64,000 nucleotides of DNA from Novosphingobium fluoreni (lineage in GTDB: Bacteria > Pseudomonadota > Alphaproteobacteria > Sphingomonadales > Sphingomonadaceae). A program made the translations under genes and the position numbers. The stretch's first letter is position 1, and every line of letters begins with the position of its first letter. The stretch spans positions 1-64,000 of the forward strand of contig NZ_JACIDY010000008.1 of NCBI RefSeq assembly GCF_014196615.1, given 5' to 3'. The notes beneath the pieces were generated by a model. That model searched no databases. It was not told where the DNA came from and saw only the letters and a list, made by a program, of their open reading frames with translations. Positions 8,771 to 16,063 of this stretch are shown here, piece by piece.

Positions 8771-10012
8771 CTACGTTCCGGCGCGACAAGTCGCGCACAG
8801 GATGCCCCGCCCCGTTCGTTTGGAGGCGCCGCGTGCCTCCCCGTTGGCACCTTGTAGTGCTGCTACCGCGCCGCCGCCTATTCGGGCCGCAATGCGAGAT
8901 GCGACCAGCGGAGCGGCGTAGGAGGTCCCGCGCAGCTTCACCTGCCCCTTGCCCGGCACCTTGGCGGTGATATCCGCGCCTGGCGCTGCATAGTCGAGAT
9001 GGGTGGCGCGGCCAGCCTCGATCAGCACGCGACCGCGGCCATCAACGCCGGTCACCGCGATCACATTCGGATAGGAAGCGGGATAGGCCGGTGGAGCGGC
9101 GGGTCCGTCGTTGCCGACTGCAGCGACGATCACGGTGCCCTTGGCCTGCGCCGCTGCAACGGCACGCGAAAGCAGCGGATTGGCTGGGCCAACCAGGCTG
9201 ATCGAGACGACGCGCACACCTTGCCCGGTCAGCCAACCCACGGCGCGTGCGATGGCGAGCGCATTGCCGCCGGCCGGGTCCGAACCATAGACGTCGGCGG
9301 AATAGAGCCGCGCTGTTCCTGCGCCTTTCAGCAGCGAGGCGATGGCCGAGGCATGGTTGCTGGCCTTTGGCGCACCAACGGCAAATCCACGCTGCATGAC
9401 GACTCGGTCGGACCCGGCAATCGCCCCATCGATCACACCAACGGTTCCACCGCGAAGTAGGGGCGTGGCCGGCTCTTTCGTAAGGGCTGGCGCGGATGCG
9501 GCACCGGAAGGAAAATGGATCTGGTCAGCCGTGATCTCATGCCCAGGGGCTGCTGCGCGCAATGTCTTGAGCGCGCGCGGCAAGCTTTGGCCGTGCGGGA
9601 CGGACAACCGGGCATAGGCGATGCCCAGATCGTCGATCGTACCTTGTTCGATAACCGCATATCCTGCGTCGCTCACGGCGGTGAGGCTCTGCGCGTCGGG
9701 ATCGAGCAAAAGCACCTCGCCCGCACGCGCGGGCTCATGGTTGTCATCCCACTCTATCGCGCCGTCGCTCTCCCCTACAAGGCGGGTGAGCCGCGACAGG
9801 CGATCGCGCGCGAGGTCTGCGGCGCCGCCAACGGCGGACCCGACCGGCTCCAGCGCGCGGTCGGCGATGTCGCGCGTGGCATCGCCGACGCGGCGCAGCG
9901 CGCCTACCGCGTCGACGCTCCCCGGCAGGCGGAACTGCGCCTGCGCAGGCCCACTCAGGGCGAGCAGCAACGCAGATAGTCCGATCAGACGTGCCAGTTT
10001 GCTTCGATCCAT
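8771..10012 (-). CDS. Exported S8-family (subtilisin-like) serine protease
   Basis: 413 aa from ATG 10012, chosen because it begins a clean signal peptide (MDRSKLARLIGLSALLLALS then GPAQAQ). The catalytic triad is complete: Asp195 (VGVIDGAI), His220 (ASNHASAIASLL), Ser364 (RGTSYAAP), with oxyanion Asn301 (AAVGNDGP). Residues 27-185 form a poorly conserved N-terminal region that could be a propeptide or interaction domain. The C-terminus ends with a CATC cysteine pair. It is divergent from the ECF sigma gene and shares its palindromic promoter. A role in degrading the anti-sigma, or in envelope protein processing, is inference. Confidence 0.9.
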   Translation of the reverse strand: MDRSKLARLIGLSALLLALSGPAQAQFRLPGSVDAVGALRRVGDATRDIADRALEPVGSAVGGAADLARDRLSRLTRLVGESDGAIEWDDNHEPARAGEVLLLDPDAQSLTAVSDAGYAVIEQGTIDDLGIAYARLSVPHGQSLPRALKTLRAAAPGHEITADQIHFPSGAASAPALTKEPATPLLRGGTVGVIDGAIAGSDRVVMQRGFAVGAPKASNHASAIASLLKGAGTARLYSADVYGSDPAGGNALAIARAVGWLTGQGVRVVSISLVGPANPLLSRAVAAAQAKGTVIVAAVGNDGPAAPPAYPASYPNVIAVTGVDGRGRVLIEAGRATHLDYAAPGADITAKVPGKGQVKLRGTSYAAPLVASRIAARIGGGAVAALQGANGEARGASKRTGRGILCATCRAGT

Positions 10013-10049
10013 CGTCTCGTCTTCATTTCTTAAACTTTCTCGCACTCAC

Positions 10050-10081
10050 GGATGAAACGGTGGCAACCAACCGTTTCATCC
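10050..10081. promoter_or_regulatory. Perfectly symmetric bidirectional ECF promoter
   Basis: Arms GGATGAAACGGT (10050-10061) and ACCGTTTCATCC (10070-10081) are exact inverted copies around an 8-base centre. Read on either strand this gives GGATGAA-N14-CCGTTTC, equally GGATG-N17-CGTT, close to the alphaproteobacterial ECF consensus GGAAC-N16/17-CGTT. The -35 of one promoter thus overlaps the -10 of the other. It would drive sigma/anti-sigma to the right and the subtilase to the left. A repressor-binding palindrome is the alternative. Confidence 0.65.
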
Positions 10082-10097
10082 TTAGAACGGCATATTG

Positions 10098-10595
10098 ATG
10101 AGCAACGCGACATTCTGCAACGAACTGACCGCCCTTCTGCCAAGGCTGCGGCGCTTCGCGCGCGGTCTGACTCGGGACGCCGCCGACGCTGATGACTTGT
10201 GCCAGTCAACTCTCGAGCGCGCATTGAAGGCTCGCCAGCAATGGGAGGAGGGGACGCGGCTCGACGCTTGGATATACAGGATCATGCGTAACCAATGGTT
10301 TGACGAAATCAGGTCGCGGGGGCGCCGCGCGCACACCTTTGTCCATGAGGATGAGGGGATGACCGTAGGCACGGCGGGCGATATCGACGCAGAAAACCGA
10401 GTGGAACTCGGCAATGTCGACCGCGCCCTCAGCCGGTTGCCCGACGAGCAGCGAGAGGCCGTGGTGCTCGTGCTGGTCGAAGGGTTCGCCTATAAGGAGG
10501 CTGCCGAGATCATAGGTATTCCGCAAGGCACGCTGACCTCACGGCTCGGGCGCGGGCGCGAAGCATTGTTGAAAGCGCTGGGAGAAACGGCATGA
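10098..10595 (+). CDS. ECF (extracytoplasmic function) RNA polymerase sigma factor
   Basis: 165 aa, containing only sigma region 2 (DLCQSTLERALKARQQW, about residues 35-51, and AWIYRIMRNQWFDEIRSR) and region 4 (LPDEQREAVVLVLVEGF then AAEIIGIPQGTLTSRLGRGR, the -35-binding helix-turn-helix). The length fits an ECF sigma. ATG 10098 is preferred to a TTG three bases upstream. The 3' end overlaps the anti-sigma start (ATGA), ensuring balanced synthesis. It probably recognises the symmetric promoter just upstream, giving autoregulation. No NepR/PhyR genes are nearby, so this is not the EcfG general stress locus. Confidence 0.93.
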   Translation: MSNATFCNELTALLPRLRRFARGLTRDAADADDLCQSTLERALKARQQWEEGTRLDAWIYRIMRNQWFDEIRSRGRRAHTFVHEDEGMTVGTAGDIDAENRVELGNVDRALSRLPDEQREAVVLVLVEGFAYKEAAEIIGIPQGTLTSRLGRGREALLKALGETA

Positions 10596-11395
10596 GCGTG
10601 ACGCGCGAAGAACTCACCGCCTTTGCCGATGGCGAATTGTCACCCGAGGATGCCGCGCGCGTTGAAGCCGCGATCGCTATGGACGCGGAGCTTAGCCGAC
10701 AGCTGATTGCCGAACGACGCCTGCGTGCAGCGCTTAAACGGCAGCTCGATCCGATTCTCGACGAGCCGGTACCCGATGCGCTCCATGGGCTTTTGGCGCA
10801 GGCGGCAGCGCAAGAAGTAGACAAAGAGGCGACTGGCGCCCCATCGGGCGAACCGGCTCAACTGCTCGATTTCGCCGCCGCGCGTCAGCGGCGCAAGTTG
10901 GCGGAAAAGCAAGCCGCCAAAAAAGCGCGCGTGCCGATGTTTTCAAATCCGCGCCTAGGCTTCGCGCTCGCCGCTTCGCTCGTGCTGGGGCTGATGCTGG
11001 GCACTCAGTTTCACAGCGAGGGGTTGGTCATTGCCCCCAGTGGCGGAGGTCTGCGGGCCACGGGCAAGCTGGCCTCGGGCCTCGACGAACAACTGGCCTC
11101 CGCCAATCCTTCGGGTAACTTGCGCATCCTCACCAGCTTCCGCCGGCAAGGAGGCGACTTCTGTCGCGTGTTCGATGGCGGCGGAATAGCGGGCCTTGCC
11201 TGCAAGGATCGCAATGGCTGGGTGCTGGAGCGCACGATTGCAAGCCGCAAGGTAGCGACGGGCGAATATCGCCAGGCCGGCTCTGCCGAAGCCGATCTCA
11301 TGGCCGTCGCGCAGGACATGGCGCGGGGCGATCCTCTCGATCCAGATCAGGAACGGGCAGCAAAGGCGGCGGGGTGGTTAGGCTCCACCAAGTGA
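10592..11395 (+). CDS. Membrane-anchored anti-sigma factor
   Basis: 267 aa. The cytoplasmic N-terminus (VTREELTAFADGELSPEDAA, residues 3-22) matches the acidic helical start of anti-sigma domains. A single membrane span follows at about 121-139 (LGFALAASLVLGLMLG), then a periplasmic domain of about 125 residues containing two cysteines, Cys191 and Cys204, which could form a disulfide. No zinc-binding HxxxCxxC is seen. It overlaps the sigma gene by four bases. It likely holds the sigma factor at the membrane until an envelope signal arrives; the signal is unknown. Confidence 0.88.
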   Translation: MSVTREELTAFADGELSPEDAARVEAAIAMDAELSRQLIAERRLRAALKRQLDPILDEPVPDALHGLLAQAAAQEVDKEATGAPSGEPAQLLDFAAARQRRKLAEKQAAKKARVPMFSNPRLGFALAASLVLGLMLGTQFHSEGLVIAPSGGGLRATGKLASGLDEQLASANPSGNLRILTSFRRQGGDFCRVFDGGGIAGLACKDRNGWVLERTIASRKVATGEYRQAGSAEADLMAVAQDMARGDPLDPDQERAAKAAGWLGSTK

Positions 11396-11514
11396 GAATG
11401 CTCCGATCGTCTTTGAGGTGAGCGTTGCCGGTTTGGAACGCCGCCATCGGGAAAAGCCGTGCCTGACTTCGACCGCGCGCGCCAGCCCGCCGCGATCGGC
11501 CACGATGATTTGGG

Positions 11515-12357
11515 TCATCGCGCTGATTTGCCGAGACGCTCCGCATGCCAGCGTAGATGGTCGTCCACGAATGTCGAAATGAAATAATAGCTGTGATCGT
11601 AACCCGGCTGCATGCGGATATTCGCGGGCTGACCGACCTTTTCACACAATTCGGTGAGCAGATGTGTCTTGAGCTGGCTTTCCAGAAAGTTGTCAGCCTC
11701 GCCCTGATCGACCAGCAGATCGGGCAGGCGCGCGCCATCCTCGATCAACGCGCAGGCGTCATAGGTGCGCCAGGCATCGCGATCGGCGCCAAGATAGCCG
11801 CCCAATGCCTTTTCACCCCAGGGGCAGTGAATCGGGCTGACGATAGGCGAAAATGCGGACACCGAGCGGAACCGGCCGGGATTGCGCAAGGCGATGGTCA
11901 GCGCGCCATGTCCGCCCATGGAATGTCCGGTTATGCCCTGCCGGTCCATGTCGACCGGCAGGTGCCCGGCCACCAGATCGGGAAGTTCGTTTTCGATGTA
12001 GCGCCGCATCTGATAGTGTCGACGCCAAGGCTCCTGCGTGGCGTCGACATAGAAACCGGCGCCTTTGCCAAAGTCATAGGCATCATCGTCGGCCACACCA
12101 TCGCCGCGCGGCGAGGTATCGGGGGCGATGAAGATGAGGCCGAGTTGTGCGCACAAGCGCCGAAACTCGCCCTTCTCGGTTACATTGGCGTGAGAGCAAG
12201 TCAGCCCGGAGAGATACCAGATGACCGGCAACCGTGCCCCGCGCTCATGCGCGGGTACGAAAGCCGAAAAGGTCATGGGCGTGCCCGTGGCCTCACTCTG
12301 GTGGGTGAAGACGCTTTGCGTCCCCCCATGGCTCAAATTGACGCTGACCTGCTCCAT
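11515..12357 (-). CDS. fghA: S-formylglutathione hydrolase
   Basis: 280 aa, esterase D family alpha/beta hydrolase. It hydrolyses S-formylglutathione to formate and glutathione, the second step of formaldehyde detoxification. The nucleophile Ser is in GHSMGGHGA and the conserved YLSGLTC and ASPRGDG-like (TSPRGDGV) regions are present. Start 12357 (MEQVSVNLSHGG) matches family length; the reading frame extends 11 codons further upstream without good family similarity. It lies downstream of frmA on the same strand with a 162-bp gap, so probably co-transcribed. Confidence 0.95.
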   Translation of the reverse strand: MEQVSVNLSHGGTQSVFTHQSEATGTPMTFSAFVPAHERGARLPVIWYLSGLTCSHANVTEKGEFRRLCAQLGLIFIAPDTSPRGDGVADDDAYDFGKGAGFYVDATQEPWRRHYQMRRYIENELPDLVAGHLPVDMDRQGITGHSMGGHGALTIALRNPGRFRSVSAFSPIVSPIHCPWGEKALGGYLGADRDAWRTYDACALIEDGARLPDLLVDQGEADNFLESQLKTHLLTELCEKVGQPANIRMQPGYDHSYYFISTFVDDHLRWHAERLGKSAR

Positions 12358-12519
12358 GATGCTGCCTTTCAGACGAACGTGTACGCGCATACCTTGTTAC
12401 CAGCCGGGTCGCGCGGAAAGTTTGGCGGAGAGGCCGGGCAGGCACCTACGCGAAAGTAGGTACGGGAAGGTCCGCCGTCGCCCGGGTTGGAACCTGAAAC
12501 GCTGTTTCGCCGCAAGGCT

Positions 12520-13632
12520 TTAGAAGACGACGACGCTGCGGATGCTCTTGCCTTCGTGCATCAGGTCGAAGGCGGTATTGATCTCTTCCAGGCCCATGAC
12601 GTGCGTGATCATCGGATCGATCTCGATCTTGCCGGTCATGTACATATCCACGATCTTGGGCACGTCGGTTCGACCCTTCGCGCCGCCGAACGCAGTGCCA
12701 CGCCAGTTGCGGCCAGTGACCAGTTGGAACGGCCGTGTCGAGATTTCCTTGCCGGCTTCTGCAACGCCGATGATGATCGATGTGCCCCAGCCGCGATGGC
12801 ATGCCTCCAACGCTGTGCGCATGACCTCGGTGTTGCCGGTGGCATCAAAGGTGTAGTCAGCGCCGCCGTCGGTCATCGCCACGATTCGGGCCACGACATC
12901 CTCGCGGCTCATGCCCTGGGAGTTGAGGAAGTCGGTCATTCCAAACTTGCGGCCCCACTCCTCGCGATCGGGGTTGAGGTCGACGCCGATGATCTGCTTC
13001 GCACCAGCGAGCCGCGCGCCCTGGATTACATTGAGGCCGATGCCGCCCAAGCCGAAGATGACTACATTGTCACCCACCTGCACTTTGGCGGTGTTGATGA
13101 CGGCGCCGACGCCCGTCGTCACGCCGCAACCGATGTAGCAGCTGGATTGGAACGGCGCGTCCTCACGAATTTTTGCAACGGCAATTTCAGGTAGAACGGT
13201 GAAGTTCGAGAACGTGGAGCAGCCCATGTAGTGGTAGATAGGCTGGCCCTTGTACGAAAAGCGCGTCGTGCCATCGGGCATCAGGCCCTGACCTTGCGTG
13301 GCGCGGATCGCGGTGCACAAGTTTGTCTTGCCTGACAGGCACGATTTGCACTGGCGGCATTCCGGCGTGTACAGTGGGATCACGTGATCGCCAGGCTTAA
13401 CGCTGGTGACGCCGGGTCCGACTTCGCGCACCACGCCGGCACCTTCATGCCCCAGGACGCTGGGGAAGATGCCTTCGCTGTCGAAGCCGTCGAGCGTGTA
13501 GGCATCGGTGTGGCAGATGCCGGTGGCCATGATCTCGACCAGCACTTCGCCGGCCTTCGGACCTTCCAGATCCAGCTCGACGATTTCGAGTGGCTTCTTG
13601 GCTTCGAATGCAACGGCAGCGCGGGTCTTCAT
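12520..13632 (-). CDS. frmA: S-(hydroxymethyl)glutathione dehydrogenase (class III alcohol dehydrogenase)
   Basis: 370 aa. It oxidises the glutathione-formaldehyde adduct with NAD+ to S-formylglutathione. Visible features: catalytic zinc ligands in [12 protein letters not shown] and LGHEGAGVV, the structural zinc cluster of four Cys in [17 protein letters not shown], and the Rossmann motif [14 protein letters not shown]. It ends in SIRSVVVF, the usual C-terminus. AGGAGATATCGT precedes the ATG. It is upstream of fghA, forming the classic pair. Confidence 0.97.
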   Translation of the reverse strand: MKTRAAVAFEAKKPLEIVELDLEGPKAGEVLVEIMATGICHTDAYTLDGFDSEGIFPSVLGHEGAGVVREVGPGVTSVKPGDHVIPLYTPECRQCKSCLSGKTNLCTAIRATQGQGLMPDGTTRFSYKGQPIYHYMGCSTFSNFTVLPEIAVAKIREDAPFQSSCYIGCGVTTGVGAVINTAKVQVGDNVVIFGLGGIGLNVIQGARLAGAKQIIGVDLNPDREEWGRKFGMTDFLNSQGMSREDVVARIVAMTDGGADYTFDATGNTEVMRTALEACHRGWGTSIIIGVAEAGKEISTRPFQLVTGRNWRGTAFGGAKGRTDVPKIVDMYMTGKIEIDPMITHVMGLEEINTAFDLMHEGKSIRSVVVF

Positions 13633-13651
13633 ACGATATCTCCTGTGGCGG

Positions 13652-13666
13652 CAGTGCCTAGCACTG
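13652..13666. promoter_or_regulatory. Palindrome upstream of frmA
   Basis: CAGTGCCTAGCACTG has 6-bp perfect arms around CTA, 19 bases upstream of the frmA start codon. It might be an operator for a formaldehyde-responsive regulator or a leader hairpin. No regulator gene lies adjacent. Evidence is the symmetry and position only. Confidence 0.35.
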
Positions 13667-13909
13667 TCCCCCGACGGTGATAATATGCTACTTCAGCAAG
13701 GCCGTATGTCATTTTAGGCACGATCTGCTGGGCCAATGACAGGCTCAGAAGGCTTCGTGGCAGTGGGGGTACCGGTTTCTATCGCCGGTGCGAACGTCAT
13801 GACCGCCCGCAAGGTTCGTGCCGCAAATACCCTCAGACGGCCTGCTTGCTTCGGCGGTTTTGCACCCCATGTGCGTTGCGCATCCAGCATCACTCAACGG
13901 GAAACGAAC

Positions 13910-15034
13910 ATGGCCTTCACGGGACGCGAACTTCGCACCAAGATCGACGAAGAGGGAAATCTTGTGTTGTCGCTGGAGGAGGTCACGATCGACGATCCTG
14001 CCGATGACGAGATCATCGTGCGTGTCGAGGCCGCGCCGATCAATCCAAGTGATCTTGGCCTGCTGATCGGACCGGCCGACGTTACCAGCGCGAAGCCAGC
14101 GAACGATGGGTGCAGCGGACTGACCCTACACGTACCGTCGCATCGCTTGCCAGCCGTCAAAGGCAGGATTGGTCAGTCGCTGCCCATCGGAAACGAGGGG
14201 GCGGGGACTGTGATCGCCGCAGGAAAGGATGCCGTATCGCTGAAAGGCCAGCGGGTCGGCATGATTGGCGGTGCGATGTATGCTGACTACCGTCGCATCA
14301 AGGCGAATGATGTAATCCCTCTGCCGGCAGGCGCCAGCGCCAAGGACGGCGCTGCGATATTCGTCAATCCGCTGACCGCGCAGGGATTCGTCGAAACAGC
14401 CCTGACAGAGGGGCACAAGGCCATCATCCACACCGCTGCGGCATCGAACCTGGGTCAAATGCTCCAGAAAATCTGCCTTGCCGATGGCATACCGCTGATC
14501 AACATCGTCCGCTCGCCTGAGCAGGTCGAGTTGATGCGCGCGATCGGCGCGAAGTATGTTCTTAACAGCAAGGACGCAAACTTTGGCGAGGCGCTGACCG
14601 ACGCCATTGTCGAAACCGGAGCCACCATAGCGTTTGACGCGATCGGCGGGGGGACACTGGGAGGCGAGATCCTGCAGGCGATGGAGCGCGCGTCCGTGCT
14701 TACCGCCTCTGAATATAATCGATACGGTTCGATGACATTCAAGCAGCTTTACATCTACGGGATGCTGGATGCCGCTCCGACAACGTTCGATCGCGGTGGC
14801 ATCGGCTTTCAGTTCAGCATATCGGGATGGCTTCTCTTCCCGTATCTTCAAAAGGCCGGGGAAGCGGTAGCGCAGCGCTTTCGTGGCCGCGTGCTGGACG
14901 AACTGACAACGACCTTCGCCAGCAAGTACACGCGTGTGATCGGCCTGGCGGAAGCGCTTGATCCGGAAATACTGAACGCATATGTTCGCAAAGCAACCGG
15001 CGAAAAGTTCTTGATCGACCCGACCATCGGCTAA
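13910..15034 (+). CDS. Zinc-independent MDR-family oxidoreductase (quinone oxidoreductase-like)
   Basis: 374 aa from ATG 13910 (MAFTGRELRTKIDEEG). It has the GroES-like N-terminal half (APINPSDLGLL, GNEGAGTVIAAG) and a nucleotide-binding half (AAASNLGQMLQKICL, AIGAKYVLNS). In the position of the zinc-ligand GHE motif it has GNE, and no structural zinc cysteines are present, so it resembles NADPH:quinone or 2-enoyl reductases. The exact substrate cannot be told. The frame stays open about 58 codons upstream to 13736, but that part lacks family character. It is transcribed away from frmA. Confidence 0.82.
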   Translation: MAFTGRELRTKIDEEGNLVLSLEEVTIDDPADDEIIVRVEAAPINPSDLGLLIGPADVTSAKPANDGCSGLTLHVPSHRLPAVKGRIGQSLPIGNEGAGTVIAAGKDAVSLKGQRVGMIGGAMYADYRRIKANDVIPLPAGASAKDGAAIFVNPLTAQGFVETALTEGHKAIIHTAAASNLGQMLQKICLADGIPLINIVRSPEQVELMRAIGAKYVLNSKDANFGEALTDAIVETGATIAFDAIGGGTLGGEILQAMERASVLTASEYNRYGSMTFKQLYIYGMLDAAPTTFDRGGIGFQFSISGWLLFPYLQKAGEAVAQRFRGRVLDELTTTFASKYTRVIGLAEALDPEILNAYVRKATGEKFLIDPTIG

Positions 15035-15084
15035 TGTAGCTGATATTGTTGAATCACTGTTTGATCAACTGTGCCGTGAGCGAG

Positions 15085-15124
15085 GGTAAAATTCAAAAAA
15101 ATTCAAGGTAGCGGCTGTTTTACC
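15085..15124 (+). terminator. Possible terminator after the MDR oxidoreductase
   Basis: GGTAAAA (15085-15091) pairs with TTTTACC (15118-15124) and is followed by GTTTTT. The loop is 26 bases and AT-rich, so the structure is weak; position 50 bp after the stop codon supports a terminator role. Confidence 0.35.
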
Positions 15125-15160
15125 GTTTTTAATTACTCTTGCACTTCTATTTCAGAGTCA

Positions 15161-15322
15161 GATAAGTCAATCACTGCCGATCGTGGACTGATCGAGAAAC
15201 GCAACGATCCGGAAGACAAGCGCCGCACTTTCCTGGAGATTTCAGAGCGCGGCCTCCGGGAAATGACGCTTTTCCTCACCAAACTATCATCATCCCGCGA
15301 GCCCGATAGCGCCAGACCCTAG
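15161..15322 (+). pseudogene. C-terminal remnant of a MarR-family regulator
   Basis: One frame reads DRGLIEKRNDPEDKRRT and continues FLEISERGL to a TAG at 15320-15322. 'RGLI-E-R-x-DPED-RR-x' followed by 'L-T/S-ERG' is the winged-helix wing and helix of MarR proteins. Nothing like the N-terminal helices, the recognition helix, or a start codon with ribosome site is present upstream, where the DNA turns AT-rich. I read it as a truncated, non-functional relic left by a deletion or replacement. Confidence 0.65.
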
Positions 15323-15551
15323 CGATTGATGCGGCTCACGTCGGAAATTAGGTGAATGGCGGTCGATGTGCTAGTAAGACTTCGCTGACGTCGAATTTTG
15401 CGACGGACTTTGCCGATTGACGAGCGTTGTGGACCTCACTTGTGAGGGAAGAGCGCAGATTTTCCGACGACTTCCTTTCGATTGACGACCTGACGCACGG
15501 CCCTGTCGCATGTTGCGGCCGGGCAACCCTGTTTCTCGAAAGGAAACGCAT

Positions 15552-15758
15552 ATGCCTATCGGCACCGTAAAGTTTTTCAACGCTGACAAGGGCTATGGCT
15601 TCATTCAGCCCGACAATGGCGGCGCGGACAGCTTCGTCCACATCTCTGCCGTGCAGGCCGCCGGCATGCAGACTCTCGATCGTGACCAGCGCGTCTCGTA
15701 CGAAGTCGAGCGTGGCCGCAATGGCAAGGAATCGGCGACCAACATCACGGCCGCCTGA
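15552..15758 (+). CDS. cspA: Cold-shock protein, CspA family
   Basis: 68 aa, a single cold-shock domain binding single-stranded RNA/DNA as a chaperone. RNP1 is KGYGFIQ and RNP2 is SFVHIS, both intact. The start at 15552 follows AAAGGAA (15538-15544) and gives the canonical MPIGTVKFFNADKGYG; the open frame upstream is leader. It is followed by a strong hairpin and a small gene on the same strand. Confidence 0.96.
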   Translation: MPIGTVKFFNADKGYGFIQPDNGGADSFVHISAVQAAGMQTLDRDQRVSYEVERGRNGKESATNITAA

Positions 15759-15767
15759 ATCCGATCG

Positions 15768-15796
15768 CCAGGCCGATCGTTTTGCGATCGGTCTGG
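15768..15796 (+). terminator. Strong hairpin between cspA and the small downstream gene
   Basis: CCAGGCCGATCG (15768-15779) pairs with CGATCGGTCTGG (15785-15796), a 12-bp stem with one G-T wobble and a TTTTG loop. There is no T-tract afterwards. It may end most cspA transcripts or act as a processing or stability element, leaving the downstream gene expressed at a lower level. Confidence 0.6.
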
Positions 15797-15835
15797 CCCA
15801 CGGCCTGTACCATTTTCTCCCGGAAAGGAGCGCCC

Positions 15836-16045
15836 ATGAGCATTAGCTACGAGTTCGCGACGGAACGTGCCGAAGAAGCTGCTCAAGCTGCCGAAGCGGC
15901 GCAACTGGACAATGTGCGTGATCGGGCCCTGCGCTCCGAAGCGGCATGGCGGGACATGGCCGATCGCGCCCAGAAGACCGAGCAATCGCGCGCCAAGCGT
16001 GAAGCTGCGGCAGAGGCTGCGCGGGCCGTCGTCGCCGAAGGCTGA
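15836..16045 (+). CDS. Small Ala/Glu-rich helical protein downstream of cspA
   Basis: 69 aa, no recognised family. ATG 15836 follows a good GGAAAGGAG site by six bases, whereas the open frame upstream has none. The protein is almost wholly helix-forming, with charged heptad-like runs (ATERAEEAAQAAEAAQLDN) that suggest a coiled coil or a small DNA/RNA-associated helix pair. No signal peptide. Position 78 bp behind cspA on the same strand suggests a cold-shock or RNA-related role, which is inference. Confidence 0.72.
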   Translation: MSISYEFATERAEEAAQAAEAAQLDNVRDRALRSEAAWRDMADRAQKTEQSRAKREAAAEAARAVVAEG

Positions 16046-16063
16046 CCTTCGTGCTGGCGGCAT

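Larger units (their letters stand above)
15035..15551. other. Intergenic region with MarR remnant and cspA leader
   Basis: This 517-bp stretch has no intact gene. The first part (about 15045-15165) is strikingly AT-rich compared with its surroundings and contains a weak hairpin. Then comes a decayed MarR-type fragment (to 15322). The remaining 229 bp before cspA hold two near copies of GATTGACGA (about 15415 and 15480) and probably the long untranslated leader usual for cold-shock genes. No tRNA or small-RNA fold was recognised. Confidence 0.6.

Noticed and set aside
7883..8921. Plus-strand Pro/Ala-rich frame opposite the Gly/Ser-rich gene
   Set aside because: A Gly/Ser-rich gene necessarily gives a Pro/Ala-rich complement. 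The minus-strand reading has a signal peptide, ribosome site and promoter; the plus-strand reading has none.
13736..13909. Upstream extension of the MDR oxidoreductase frame as a longer protein
   Set aside because: The 58 extra residues are basic and Ala/Cys-rich without a signal peptide or family similarity; ATG 13910 begins the conserved fold.
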